Shown piece by piece: positions 38,405-46,292 of a DNA stretch of 64,000 nucleotides. Location: NCBI RefSeq assembly GCF_014648395.1, contig NZ_BMRA01000001.1, positions 748,521-812,520 on the forward strand, in the 5' to 3' direction. The DNA comes from Micromonospora fulviviridis. Lineage in GTDB: Bacteria; Actinomycetota; Actinomycetes; Mycobacteriales; Micromonosporaceae. The notes under the pieces are model-generated. The model had not been told where the DNA came from, searched no databases, and saw only the letters and a program-made list of their open reading frames with translations. Position numbers and translations under genes: made by a program. Within the stretch, counting starts at the first letter, position 1. The number at the start of each line of letters is the position of its first letter.

Positions 38405-39604
38405 ATGCGCATTCGCCGGTTGGCCGCCGAGGAACGCCTGACCACCAGCTTCCCGCTCCAGGCGTACGCCTTCGAGACGTCGCCGATGGCGGCTTCGCGG
38501 ACGGCGGAGTTCCGCGAGTACCTGCCGTACAACGCGGGCAACCGGACGCTGGTGGTCGAGGAGGACGGGGTCACCACGGCCGCCGTGTCCGCGGTCCCGA
38601 TGCGGCAGAACCTGCGCGGCGCCGTGCTGCCGATGGCCGGCGTCGCCGGGGTGGCCACCCACCCGCTGGCCCGCCGGCGCGGGCACGTGCGCGCGCTGCT
38701 GGACCGGCTCCTCGACGAGATGCGGGACGAGGGGCACCAGCTGACCGCGCTCTACCCGTTCCGCGCCTCGTTCTACGAGCGCTTCGGCTACGTGGGGCTG
38801 CCCCGCCGGCGTACCGCGGTCTTCGCCCCCGCGGACCTGGCGCCGCTGCTCCGCGCCGAACTGCCGGGCGAGGTGGCCTGGGAGCGGATCGGCGCCGGCT
38901 ACGACCGGTGGCGGGCGTACACCGAACGCTGCCTGCGCGAGCGGCACGGGTTCGCCATCTTCCCCGACTTCCGGGCGGTCGGGCTGCGCGACCGGGACGA
39001 CCGCTGGCTGCTCACCGCCGTCCGGGACGGCGCAACGGTCGGCGCGGTCACCTACCGGATCGACGACCACGGCGGCGCGCTGCTCGCCGACGACCTGCTG
39101 GCCGACGACCCGTACGCCCGGGCGTCGCTGCTCCAGTTCTTCGCCCGCCACGTCGACCAGGTGGAGCGGATCAGCGTCGAGCTGCCCGCCGAGGAGCTGC
39201 CCGAGCTGTGGCTCACCGACCTCGCCGTGCACGTCGAGGCACGGGTGGCCCGGCCCGGCTCGCCCGCTCCGATGGCCCGGCTGCTCACCCTGGACGCGCT
39301 CGCCGACCAGCCGGTCGGCACCGGCCGGGTCACCGTCGAGCTCGTCGGCGACCGCTGGCTGGCCGGCACCCACCTGCTCGACGGCACCACCGGCACGTTG
39401 GAGGTGCTCCCCGGGGACGCCGCCGCCGCGGGCACCGTGCCGGTCGCGCGGCTCACCGCCGCCGGGCTCTCCGCCCTGGCGTACGGGGTGCTCGACCCGG
39501 CCGAGGTGGCCGTGCGCGGGCTCGGTGAGGTGCCGGTGGACGCGGCCGCCGAGCTGCGCCGGATCTTCCCCCGGGCGCTGCCCTACCTGTTCGCCGACTT
39601 CTGA
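38405..39604 (+). CDS. Eis-like GNAT family N-acetyltransferase
   Basis: 399 residues, the length of Eis proteins. The N-terminal GNAT domain has PMAGVAGVATHPLARRRGHVRALLDRLLDEM, the acetyl-CoA pyrophosphate loop, and LYPFRASFYERFGYVG. A second GNAT-like domain and a C-terminal SCP2-type sterol-carrier fold (ending in FPRALPYLFADF) complete the Eis architecture; the C-terminal carboxylate Phe is the usual general base. Eis enzymes acetylate amines, including aminoglycosides and peptides. TGGGAT ends 6 nt before the ATG, again at leaderless spacing. Confidence 0.88.
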   Translation: MRIRRLAAEERLTTSFPLQAYAFETSPMAASRTAEFREYLPYNAGNRTLVVEEDGVTTAAVSAVPMRQNLRGAVLPMAGVAGVATHPLARRRGHVRALLDRLLDEMRDEGHQLTALYPFRASFYERFGYVGLPRRRTAVFAPADLAPLLRAELPGEVAWERIGAGYDRWRAYTERCLRERHGFAIFPDFRAVGLRDRDDRWLLTAVRDGATVGAVTYRIDDHGGALLADDLLADDPYARASLLQFFARHVDQVERISVELPAEELPELWLTDLAVHVEARVARPGSPAPMARLLTLDALADQPVGTGRVTVELVGDRWLAGTHLLDGTTGTLEVLPGDAAAAGTVPVARLTAAGLSALAYGVLDPAEVAVRGLGEVPVDAAAELRRIFPRALPYLFADF

Positions 39605-39630
39605 GCCCGTTTCCGATCTCGGGCCGGGGG

Positions 39631-39636
39631 TAGGGT
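39631..39636 (+). promoter_or_regulatory. -10 element TAGGGT for a leaderless mRNA
   Basis: TAGGGT ends 7 nt before the GTG at 39644. Confidence 0.5.
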
Positions 39637-39643
39637 CCTGCGC

Positions 39644-40393
39644 GTGCCGGAGTGGTTGCAAGCGGGATTCTGGGGACTGCTGGCCGGGTCGGCCCTGCTG
39701 ATCGGGGCGCTCGTCGGGTTCTTCGCGCGGGTGCCGCGCCGGGTGATCGCCTCGGTCATGGCGTTCGGCGCGGGGGTGCTGCTCTCCGCGGTCTCGTTCG
39801 AGCTGATCGCCGAGGCGCACGAGCAGGGTGGGCTGATGCCGGTGGTGATCGGCGCGACGTTCGGCGCGCTCGCGTACACCGGGGCGAACATCCTGCTGGC
39901 CAGGCGCGGGGCGCGGCACCGCAAGCGATCGGGGGACGAGCAGCCCTCCGAACAGGAACAGCCCGGCTCGGGTTCGGCCATCGCGGTGGGCGCGCTGCTG
40001 GACGGCGTACCGGAGTCGGTGGTGATCGGCGCGAGCCTGCTGGCCGGCGGCCCGGTCAGCCTGGTCACGGTGCTCGCGGTCTTCCTCAGCAACGTGCCGG
40101 AGGGGCTGTCCAGCGCGGCCGGCATGCGCCAGGCGGGCCGCACCCGGCGCTACGTCTTCCTCCTCTGGACGGCCATCGCACTGGTCTCCGGCGTGGCGGC
40201 GCTGGCCGGCTACACGCTGCTCGGCGGCGCCCCGCCCGCGGTGCTGGCCACCATCACCGCGCTCGCGGCCGGCGCGATCCTCGCGATGATCACCGACACC
40301 ATGGTCCCGGAGGCGTTCGAGGACGCCCACCTGCTGGTCGGCCTGATCACCGTGCTCGGCTTCCTGGTCGCGTTCGCGCTGTCCCACGCCTGA
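39644..40393 (+). CDS. ZIP family metal transporter
   Basis: 249 residues with about eight membrane segments. The conserved helices carry ALLDGVPESVVIGASLL and FLSNVPEGLSSAAGM, the metal path of ZIP carriers, though the first motif has Asp in place of the usual His. A charged cytoplasmic loop (RKRSGDEQPSEQEQ) lacks the His-rich stretch common in zinc importers. The substrate is probably a divalent cation; specificity is unknown. Confidence 0.88.
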   Translation: MPEWLQAGFWGLLAGSALLIGALVGFFARVPRRVIASVMAFGAGVLLSAVSFELIAEAHEQGGLMPVVIGATFGALAYTGANILLARRGARHRKRSGDEQPSEQEQPGSGSAIAVGALLDGVPESVVIGASLLAGGPVSLVTVLAVFLSNVPEGLSSAAGMRQAGRTRRYVFLLWTAIALVSGVAALAGYTLLGGAPPAVLATITALAAGAILAMITDTMVPEAFEDAHLLVGLITVLGFLVAFALSHA

Positions 40394-40482
40394 CCGGGCT
40401 CGCCGGGCTGCCGCGGCCGGCGGGTGGCTTAGCCCCGGGTTAAGGATTTCCCGCCGAGTCGTGCCGGGGCGACCCGCGCTCC

Positions 40483-40488
40483 TAGCAT
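40483..40488 (+). promoter_or_regulatory. -10 element TAGCAT for a leaderless mRNA
   Basis: TAGCAT ends 6 nt before the GTG at 40495. Confidence 0.5.
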
Positions 40489-40494
40489 CGTCCG

Positions 40495-41682
40495 GTGCGC
40501 GTGAAGTCCGCTGTCGCCCTCCTCGTCCTCGGTGTCGTCACCACGACCCTGCCCGCCTGCGGAGGTGACCAGCCGGCCGGCTCGCCCGCGCCGGTCGCGG
40601 CCACCGGCACCGCCGCCGGCCCGACACCGCCCCCGACCGGCGACCCGAGCGCCCGCGCCGGCCTCGGCAGCGCCAAGCCCAGCGCCGCCCCGTCGACGGC
40701 TGCCTTCCGGGCCGGCAACCCGGACGGGCACGCCGCCGTGCCGGCCGAGGCGCGGGCGGTGGACACCTCGCGCCCGACCCGAACCATCGGCACCGGCACC
40801 CCGGCGAGCTGCACCTCCGAGGCGGTGGTGAAGGCCGTGACGGCCGGCGGGATCATCACGTTCGACTGCGGCCCGGCCCCGGTGACCATCCGGATGAAGG
40901 CGACCGCGAAGGTGGTCAACTCACACGGCCCGCGGATCGTGCTGGACGGCGGCGGCAAGGTCACCCTGAGCGGCGGCGGCCAGCGGCGGATCCTCTACCA
41001 GAACACCTGCGACCATGCCCAGGGCTGGACCACCGCGCACTGCCAGAACCAGGACCATCCGCAGCTCACCGTGCAGAACCTGACCTTCGCCGACGGCAAC
41101 TCCACGGGCGACCGGACCGAGGGTGGCGGGGGCGGCGCGATCTTCGTACGCGGCGGCCGGCTCAAGGTGGTCAACACGCGCTTCGTGAACAACCGCTGCG
41201 ACGGGACCGGCCAGGACCTGGGCGGCGCCGCGCTGCGGGTGCTGAGCCAGTACGAGAACAAGCCGGTCTACGTGGTGAACAGCAGCTTCACCGGCGGCAT
41301 CTGCGCGAACGGGGCGGCGACCAGCAGCATCGGCGTCTCCTGGACCGTGCTGAACAGCGTCTTCCGCGACAACCGGGCGGTCGGCAGCGGCGCGAACCCG
41401 GCCCGGTCCGGCACCCCCGGCGGCGGCAGCGGCGGCGCGATCTACTGCGACGGCAACGAGTTCACCGTCCGCGTCGCCGGCACCATCATCGAGAACAACA
41501 CGGCCAACGAGGGCGGCGGCGCCATCTTCTTCGTCAGCAACAACCGCACCGGCACCCTGAAGATCGAGACCTCGACCCTCCGCCGCAACCCCAGCAAGGG
41601 CTTCGAGACAAAGGGCTACCCCGGCATCTTCTTCCTGGGCGCCCACCCACCCACAGTGACCGGCTCCCGCCTAACGCGCTGA
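40495..41682 (+). CDS. Secreted beta-helix lipoprotein
   Basis: 395 residues. A signal peptide ends in a lipobox (LPAC near residue 22), followed by a Pro/Ala/Thr spacer to about residue 100. The rest is a right-handed parallel beta-helix, seen as repeated turns such as LTVQNLTFADGNS, LKVVNTRFVNNRC, VVNSSFTGG and IIENNTANEGGGAIFF, as in pectate-lyase-like and polymorphic outer-membrane-type proteins. No catalytic residues could be assigned, so it may bind or cut a wall or plant polysaccharide. The stop is 37 bp before a 60-bp palindrome. Confidence 0.82.
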   Translation: MRVKSAVALLVLGVVTTTLPACGGDQPAGSPAPVAATGTAAGPTPPPTGDPSARAGLGSAKPSAAPSTAAFRAGNPDGHAAVPAEARAVDTSRPTRTIGTGTPASCTSEAVVKAVTAGGIITFDCGPAPVTIRMKATAKVVNSHGPRIVLDGGGKVTLSGGGQRRILYQNTCDHAQGWTTAHCQNQDHPQLTVQNLTFADGNSTGDRTEGGGGGAIFVRGGRLKVVNTRFVNNRCDGTGQDLGGAALRVLSQYENKPVYVVNSSFTGGICANGAATSSIGVSWTVLNSVFRDNRAVGSGANPARSGTPGGGSGGAIYCDGNEFTVRVAGTIIENNTANEGGGAIFFVSNNRTGTLKIETSTLRRNPSKGFETKGYPGIFFLGAHPPTVTGSRLTR

Positions 41683-41718
41683 CAGCTCCCGCCTCACGCG
41701 CTGACAGCGCCTCGCGGC

Positions 41719-41778
41719 GTTGATCAAGAGGTTTGCGTCGGAGTCGATCTCCTCCGAGACGCAAACTTCTTGATCAAC
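41719..41778. repeat. 60-bp palindromic repeat, copy 4
   Basis: The arms (41719-41739 and 41758-41778) keep the 21-18-21 layout. The left arm has GAGG and the right arm CTTC, so one position is G opposite T: a G-U pair in RNA from the plus strand. It lies between the converging beta-helix and epimerase genes. Confidence 0.9.
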
Positions 41779-41789
41779 GGGGTGGTGCG

Positions 41790-42872
41790 TCAGTAGGGGT
41801 TGGGGTGGCCTGGGAGGCGGGCCTTCAGGAGGGCGGTGGGGCGGCCGGGGAGCAGCGGGTCCGGCGACATCGGCGGGGAGGTGGTGCCGGTGCGGCTCGA
41901 CATGCCCTCGAACAGTTCCTTCAGGGCCGTGACGCTGTCGATCCTGGGCGTCCAACCCAGTTCCGTCTCGGCGCGCTCGCTCGACATGAGCGGGGCGTTC
42001 AGCGCCAGGTCGACCCAGCCGGTGTCGACCGGTTGCAGCCGTGCCCGCCAGGTCAGCGCCGCCGCCGCGCGCAGCACCGGAGTGGCCACCGGCACCGTCC
42101 AGCCGTGAAAGTGTCGGGCCACCAGCTCCGGAGTCAGCACCGGGTCCGCCGCAACGTTGAAGGCGCCGCGGGCGTCACCCAGCACCGCCCGGGCGTACGC
42201 GTCGGCCACGTCGTCGGCGTGCACCGCCTGCATGCGCAGCCGCCGGTTCGTCGGCACCAGCGGGATCCGGCCGTACCGCAGCAGCCGGACCGGCGCCAGC
42301 GGACCGAGGAAGTAGCGCCGGATCTCCGTGCCGGCGTCCCGCTGGAAGGTCAGCCCCGGGCGCAACCGCACCACCCGCAGCTCCGGGCGCTCCCGCTGCA
42401 CGCCGTCCAGCAGCGCCTCCACCTCGGCCTTGTCCCGGCTGTACGACGACGTCTCCACCCCGGTCGCCGGCCAGTTCTCGCTCACCGGACGGTCCTTCGG
42501 GCCCGGCGCGTAGGTGCCGACCGACGAGGCGTACACGAGGGCGGGCACGCCGGCCCGGACGGCGGCCTCGATCACCGCGCGGCTGCCGCCGACGTTGGTC
42601 CGGTGCAGCGTGCGCTGGTCGTGGCTGGGCTGGATCTGCCAGGCCAGGTGCACCACGGCCCGCGCCCCCGCGAAGGCCGCCGCCAGCTTCTCGACCGCGG
42701 CCGCCGCCCCCACGTCGCAGGAGTGCCACTCCACCCCGTCGTACGGCTCACCGGCGTCCGGCCCCGGCAGCCGGCGGGCCACCCCGACCAGCTCCGCCCC
42801 CGACTCCCGCCGCAGCCGGCGCAGCAACGCCGTCCCCACGTTGCCGGTCGCCCCCACGATCACGATGCGCAT
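41790..42872 (-). CDS. NAD-dependent epimerase/dehydratase (extended SDR)
   Basis: 360 residues. The Rossmann glycine motif is VIVGATGNVGTALL at the N-terminus. The catalytic Ser is in YASSVGTYAP and the YxxxK motif is YSRDKAEVE. A helical C-terminal domain binds the substrate, followed by a Pro-rich tail (STSPPMSPDPLLPGRPTALLK-like). The substrate may be a nucleotide sugar or another small ketone or alcohol. It converges on the beta-helix gene across palindrome copy 4. Confidence 0.88.
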   Translation of the reverse strand: MRIVIVGATGNVGTALLRRLRRESGAELVGVARRLPGPDAGEPYDGVEWHSCDVGAAAAVEKLAAAFAGARAVVHLAWQIQPSHDQRTLHRTNVGGSRAVIEAAVRAGVPALVYASSVGTYAPGPKDRPVSENWPATGVETSSYSRDKAEVEALLDGVQRERPELRVVRLRPGLTFQRDAGTEIRRYFLGPLAPVRLLRYGRIPLVPTNRRLRMQAVHADDVADAYARAVLGDARGAFNVAADPVLTPELVARHFHGWTVPVATPVLRAAAALTWRARLQPVDTGWVDLALNAPLMSSERAETELGWTPRIDSVTALKELFEGMSSRTGTTSPPMSPDPLLPGRPTALLKARLPGHPNPY

Positions 42873-42908
42873 ACCGGTGCCGTACCCACTGAAGCGGACA
42901 GCAACCGC

Positions 42909-43208
42909 TCACGGACGGGGGTTCGTACGCGCCCAGCCCTTCTGCCCTTCGCGGCGGCCCGACGTGGCGGCCAGGCAGCGCGGGCAGACGTAGCCCTCCG
43001 GATCGGCCTCGGTGAGCACGTCGGTGTCCGAGTAGTCGAACGGCACGTGCGGGAAACGGCGCAGCCGGGTACGGCTCAGCTGGAGCCCGCAGACCGTCTG
43101 GTTCTGGCCCGGCAACCAGGCGTGCACCTCGCCACCGGGCCGGCGTACGCCGTCGTCCCCGGCCACCTCGCTGGACGCCGCCACGGCGGCGGTACTGCTG
43201 ACCTTCAT
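42909..43208 (-). CDS. Small Cys-containing protein, unknown function
   Basis: 99 residues. The core reads VHAWLPGQNQTVCGLQLSRTRLRRFPHV, then DYSDTDVLTEADPEGYVCPRCLAA; one CxxC plus a separated Cys and His residues suggest a single metal-binding site. It ends with a basic tail. I recognise no named family. The ATG at 43208 follows a perfect 10-bp hairpin by 2 nt; an in-frame ATG at 43241 would place the hairpin inside the coding region. Confidence 0.65.
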   Translation of the reverse strand: MKVSSTAAVAASSEVAGDDGVRRPGGEVHAWLPGQNQTVCGLQLSRTRLRRFPHVPFDYSDTDVLTEADPEGYVCPRCLAATSGRREGQKGWARTNPRP

Positions 43209-43210
43209 AC

Positions 43211-43235
43211 GCGTCCCGGTTCCCCACCGGGACGC
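43211..43235 (-). promoter_or_regulatory. Stem-loop directly before the start codon
   Basis: GCGTCCCGGT (43211-43220) pairs perfectly with 43226-43235 across a 5-nt loop. On the minus strand the loop and its flank hold GGGGA, the only Shine-Dalgarno-like sequence, and the hairpin ends 2 nt before the ATG. Confidence 0.5.
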
Positions 43236-43362
43236 CGTCATGCCCGGTGGGCCTGGGCGCGGTGTTGGTCCCGGCGGCTCGGACCACGCCAGGTCGAACC
43301 GGTCGCGAGTCTGAAGATCGACAGGTGGCGGAAGCCGGAAGCCCCGCGCGGGCGGGTTCCGG

Positions 43363-43368
43363 TAGCCT
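43363..43368 (+). promoter_or_regulatory. -10 element TAGCCT of the tRNA-Lys gene
   Basis: TAGCCT lies 8 nt before the first base of the tRNA. Confidence 0.45.
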
Positions 43369-43376
43369 GGGCGGAC

Positions 43377-43448
43377 GGGCCGCTAGCTCAATGGCAGAGC
43401 TGTGGACTTTTAATCCATAGGTTCAGGGTTCGAGTCCCTGGCGGCCCA
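43377..43448 (+). tRNA. tRNA-Lys (anticodon UUU)
   Basis: A 72-nt cloverleaf can be folded by eye: acceptor stem GGGCCGC (43377-43383) with GCGGCCC (43441-43447) and discriminator A; D arm GCTC/GAGC; anticodon arm GTGGA-CTTTTAA-TCCAT with anticodon TTT; T arm CAGGG-TTCGAGT-CCCTG. The 3' CCA is not encoded. Many actinomycete mobile elements integrate at tRNA 3' ends, and the stretch downstream looks accessory. Confidence 0.97.
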
Positions 43449-43754
43449 CTCCTCCGCAGGTCAGCGGCCCTTACGGGGCCGCTGCCGCCATGATCGAGAC
43501 CGGTACAGCAGCGAAGTTCAGCAGTAGCCGCTTCACCGGAGTACCGGCATTTCATGGAGGAGGCACCGGAGGCGTTTGACTTCCTGGACGAGGACGACTG
43601 ATCCGAGCGCCGCCGCCCAGATGTCGCCAGCAAGGGTGACAGCAACAGGCGCGGACGGAGCGACCCAGTGAGGACCGACGCCGGACGGTGGTCCGATGCC
43701 AGTGACGCCGACGAACCCCGCCGGACCGAGCGCCCAGAACTTGTAAGCGAGGCG
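43449..43754. other. Stretch after tRNA-Lys without an intact gene
   Basis: It begins with the tRNA terminator hairpin. A short plus-strand frame ending at the TGA at 43598-43600 encodes an acidic tail (EAPEAFDFLDEDD) that looks like the end of a protein but has no credible start. Nothing else is recognisable. It could be a scar of an old integration event. Confidence 0.4.
43462..43484 (+). terminator. Terminator hairpin after tRNA-Lys
   Basis: CAGCGGCCC (43462-43470) pairs perfectly with GGGCCGCTG (43476-43484) over a 5-nt loop, 14 nt after the tRNA. Confidence 0.75.
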
Positions 43755-44027
43755 TCACCCTGGCCGTGAGGAGCGGGATGCGAGGTCGTCGCGTTCGTCG
43801 GGGGTCATCTCCTGGTACGCGGTCCAGAAGGTCTGGAAGGGTGCTGCCAGCTCGGCACCGTAGGTCGTGCTGATGGCTGCCTGGCGCAGGGTGAGTTGAC
43901 CGTCCTGGACTGCGGTGGCCATCTCGCGGAGCAGCGGGTTGTTGCTGCGGGCGAGCTGGTCCAGGACCCGGCGCAGGGCTTGATTCCGTTTCTGGTCGCC
44001 GCCGGTGATGTCGTCCGGGTCGTCCAT
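43755..44027 (-). CDS. Small protein encoded with the WXG-like protein, unknown function
   Basis: 90 residues, helical and charged: MDDPDDITGGDQKRNQALRR, then LRQAAISTTYGAELAAPFQTFWTAYQEMTPDERDDLASRS. It has a Trp and Tyr cluster but no clear domain. A GTG at 44036 overlaps the stop of the upstream gene (GTGA) and would add three residues; I list the ATG, which has GAAGG nearby. As a small partner downstream of an ESX-like protein it could be a chaperone or immunity-type factor, inferred from position only. Confidence 0.65.
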   Translation of the reverse strand: MDDPDDITGGDQKRNQALRRVLDQLARSNNPLLREMATAVQDGQLTLRQAAISTTYGAELAAPFQTFWTAYQEMTPDERDDLASRSSRPG

Positions 44028-44032
44028 GACCT

Positions 44033-45127
44033 TCACGCCTTTGCCCCAGCGAGGGGGTGGTCGTAGCGACCGCCGTCGGGGAGGGAGGGCAGGGCGACGG
44101 TGTCGAGGTCGCTGAGTTCGCGGGTGAGGGCGGCCCGGAAGATGAGGACGGCGGCACCGATCTGTTGGCAGAGCTTGGTCGCTTCGCCCCAGAGCCGGAA
44201 CATGTTGGCGACTTCGGCGGCGGCGACGCCGTAGCCGACGAGCGCGCCGACGCCGGTTTCGGAGGTGACGGTGCCGGCGGCAGCGGCGATGCCGGCGATG
44301 ATGGCGGCGTCGATGAGGCTTTTGACGACTCCGCCGAGGGCTTCGCCGGCGGACCAGACGGCGTCGGCCATCTCGCGGTATGCCTTGCTGATGGCGGACA
44401 TGGGGGTGTGGAGGTCGGCGGTGGCGTTGGCGGTGGTGGTGAAGTAGCGGAAGGCTCCGTCGCCGGCGATGCCGTGCCAGAGGGGGCGCAGGGTGGTGGT
44501 GCCGGACTGGACGTTGTAGGCCAGGTCGTGCAGGGCGCCGCCGATGTTGTCGGCGACGGGCGCCATGTTGGCCAGGGCTTCCCAGTCCCCGGAGACCTGG
44601 CTTTGGATCCTGCCGATGGGGTCGAAGCCGAAGACGTGGTTGAAGACCTCGTTGAGCCAGTTCGCGGGGCTGATGTAGTCCATCCAGCCCAGCGGGTTCG
44701 CGGGCTTGTCCGGGTCGCCCGGGGTGTCGAGGTGGCCGCGGACGTCTCGGACGTCGACGAAGTTCGCCGGAGTGCAGGGGTTGTTCGCCAGTTCCAGTTC
44801 CAGGGCGGTGATGCAGCGGTCGACCGCCGGCGGGAGGGTGCGGTCGAGGCGGTCGGCGTTGGCCAGGTCGGTCTTGCGGTAGTAGCCGGCGGCGGCCCGC
44901 AGTTCGGGGGCGGAGTTCTCCAGGAGGCAGGCGAGCCGGTTCAGGGTGCCGTTGATGACCTCGACCGCGTGTTCGTGCGCCGCCTTGGCGATCTGAATCT
45001 GTTCGCCTCCGGTCGCGACCTCGGCGTGGCGGTTGATGTAGGCGCGGATCTCCCACACGTCGGCGGCGGCGCGGTCGACCTGGCGGGCGAAGCCGACCAG
45101 CGCTTCCGGCTCGACCGACAGTGTCAT
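44033..45127 (-). CDS. WXG100/ESX-like helical protein, possible type VII secretion substrate
   Basis: 364 residues. The N-terminal half is a long helical hairpin (VEPEALVGFARQVDRAAADVWEIRAYINRH, then IAKAAHEHAVEVINGTL), as in WXG100-type proteins. The middle has ANWLNEVFNHVFGFDPIGRIQSQVSGDWEALANMAPVADNIGG, a second ESX-like bundle, followed by Ala/Gly-rich helices (LIDAAIIAGIAAAAGTV). No enzymatic toxin domain is visible at the C-terminus, which ends GRYDHPLAGAKA. It starts 10 bp after a small membrane protein gene and overlaps the next small gene, so the three are likely one transcript. Confidence 0.6.
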   Translation of the reverse strand: MTLSVEPEALVGFARQVDRAAADVWEIRAYINRHAEVATGGEQIQIAKAAHEHAVEVINGTLNRLACLLENSAPELRAAAGYYRKTDLANADRLDRTLPPAVDRCITALELELANNPCTPANFVDVRDVRGHLDTPGDPDKPANPLGWMDYISPANWLNEVFNHVFGFDPIGRIQSQVSGDWEALANMAPVADNIGGALHDLAYNVQSGTTTLRPLWHGIAGDGAFRYFTTTANATADLHTPMSAISKAYREMADAVWSAGEALGGVVKSLIDAAIIAGIAAAAGTVTSETGVGALVGYGVAAAEVANMFRLWGEATKLCQQIGAAVLIFRAALTRELSDLDTVALPSLPDGGRYDHPLAGAKA

Positions 45128-45136
45128 TTGTGCGCC

Positions 45137-45496
45137 CTAGTCCGTGAGGAACATGCCGGTCACGCCCACCACGGCCAGGACGACGGCGACGGCGAGCACG
45201 TAGAGCCGCGGGCGCGGCTCCCGGACGAAGTAGGTGGCCAGGCCGAACGCGCCGCTGAGGATCGACACGGCGTACCACGGGAAGCTCGCCGATGTGGCCT
45301 GGCCGATGAACAGCATCCAGGTGGCGACGACTGCGACGAAGATGGTGGCGTAGGCGATCGTCTGCCGCAGGTTCCGGTAGGCGGTGTGCTGCAACCGGCC
45401 GACCGACGCCCGGTAGTCCTCAACCGCCGCAGCCCGTTCCTCGTCGCTGACCTGCCGCCGCCTGTTGCGGCTTCCAGAGCTCCGGCCCCCACTCAT
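45137..45496 (-). CDS. Small membrane protein, unknown function
   Basis: 119 residues. A basic, Ser/Arg-rich N-terminus (MSGGRSSGSRNRRRQVSDEE) and a short helix are followed by three or four hydrophobic segments (TIAYATIFVAVVATWMLFIG, FPWYAVSILSGAFGLATYF, LYVLAVAVVLAVVGVTGMFL). No family recognised. TATCTT ends 7 nt before the ATG, so the mRNA is probably leaderless. It heads the transcript with the WXG-like gene and may help its export. Confidence 0.7.
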   Translation of the reverse strand: MSGGRSSGSRNRRRQVSDEERAAAVEDYRASVGRLQHTAYRNLRQTIAYATIFVAVVATWMLFIGQATSASFPWYAVSILSGAFGLATYFVREPRPRLYVLAVAVVLAVVGVTGMFLTD

Positions 45497-45503
45497 GCCG
45501 CAG

Positions 45504-45509
45504 AAGATA
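45504..45509 (-). promoter_or_regulatory. -10 element TATCTT for a leaderless mRNA
   Basis: On the minus strand TATCTT ends 7 nt before the ATG at 45496. Confidence 0.5.
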
Positions 45510-45704
45510 CCAACGGCGGTCACACTGCCGCTGCCCTCAGTAACGTCGGCAGATCATCTGGACCGCGAGCAGTTGCGACCGATGCAGCGGGCAGGCGAGG
45601 CGGCACCAGCTGCCGCGCAAGAGCCCGTCTGACCCCGGATCGCAGGTCGCCGAGAGCCGTGTCAGGAAGCCGCCACTGACCTGCGTCGATGCGGAGATCG
45701 ACCG

Positions 45705-45710
45705 TAGGTT
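45705..45710 (+). promoter_or_regulatory. -10 element TAGGTT for a leaderless mRNA
   Basis: TAGGTT ends 8 nt before the ATG at 45719. Confidence 0.45.
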
Positions 45711-45718
45711 GCGTGGGC

Positions 45719-46207
45719 ATGAGACTCAAACTCGCCCTTGCCGTCGCGACCGCGGCGCTGGCGTCCGTCATCGTCCTTCCAGCCGCCGCCCATGCCGCAC
45801 CGGACAGCCTGGCCTGCGCTGCGGCGGGCAGCTACAGCCGCGTCGTCGACGGCACACCGACGACCTTCTGGCTGGTCGGCTCCGTGAGCACCTATCGGTA
45901 CTGGCACGTCGTCGACGCCATCTCCGACAACTACCGTCGCAGCTACGTCGTGCGATGCAGCGGCGAAACGATCGTCACCGCCACGGATCTGGCCGTGACC
46001 GCCACCGGCGGCGATCGCTGCGGCAGCACCTCAACCACCCTGTACCAGTACGTCGGCGCGCGGACCGGCCTCGAGCCGAATCCGGGCTGGCCGGGGTTCT
46101 ACCTGGAGTACGAGTACCACTACTGGCATGTCAAGCGCTGGGTATGGTCCGGATCTTTCGGGTACTGGACCTACGACCACTCAGAACTCGCCCGCTGCCT
46201 GATCTGA
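45719..46207 (+). CDS. Secreted Tyr/Trp-rich protein, unknown function
   Basis: 162 residues. A Sec signal peptide (MRLKLALAVATAALASVIVLPAAAHA) is probably cleaved after AHA near residue 26. The mature part has four or more cysteines (CAAAG, VVRCSGE, DRCGSTS, ARCLI), which could form two disulfides, and many aromatic residues (YRYWHVV, YEYHYWHVKRWVWSGSFGYWTYD). The YWHV motif occurs twice (near 58 and 136), hinting at an internal duplication. No family recognised. Confidence 0.72.
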   Translation: MRLKLALAVATAALASVIVLPAAAHAAPDSLACAAAGSYSRVVDGTPTTFWLVGSVSTYRYWHVVDAISDNYRRSYVVRCSGETIVTATDLAVTATGGDRCGSTSTTLYQYVGARTGLEPNPGWPGFYLEYEYHYWHVKRWVWSGSFGYWTYDHSELARCLI

Positions 46208-46292
46208 GGCGGGCTGACACGGGGACCTGCGGCAGGCTGCACCTTGCAGGAAGAGTGTCGTCATGACTCAGGCAGGTGCCGCAGCGTGACGG

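Noticed and set aside
36944..40387. A 1147-codon minus-strand open frame opposite four plus-strand genes
   Set aside because: Shadow of the regulator, PP2C, acetyltransferase and ZIP genes; high-GC third positions keep the opposite frame open.
43388..43645. An 85-codon minus-strand frame across tRNA-Lys
   Set aside because: It translates the tRNA gene backwards (ending GTRTLNLWIKSPQLCH), a known annotation artefact.
43449..43754. A site-specific integrase gene next to tRNA-Lys
   Set aside because: No tyrosine or serine recombinase motif is present, and no second copy of the tRNA 3' end is visible in the window.
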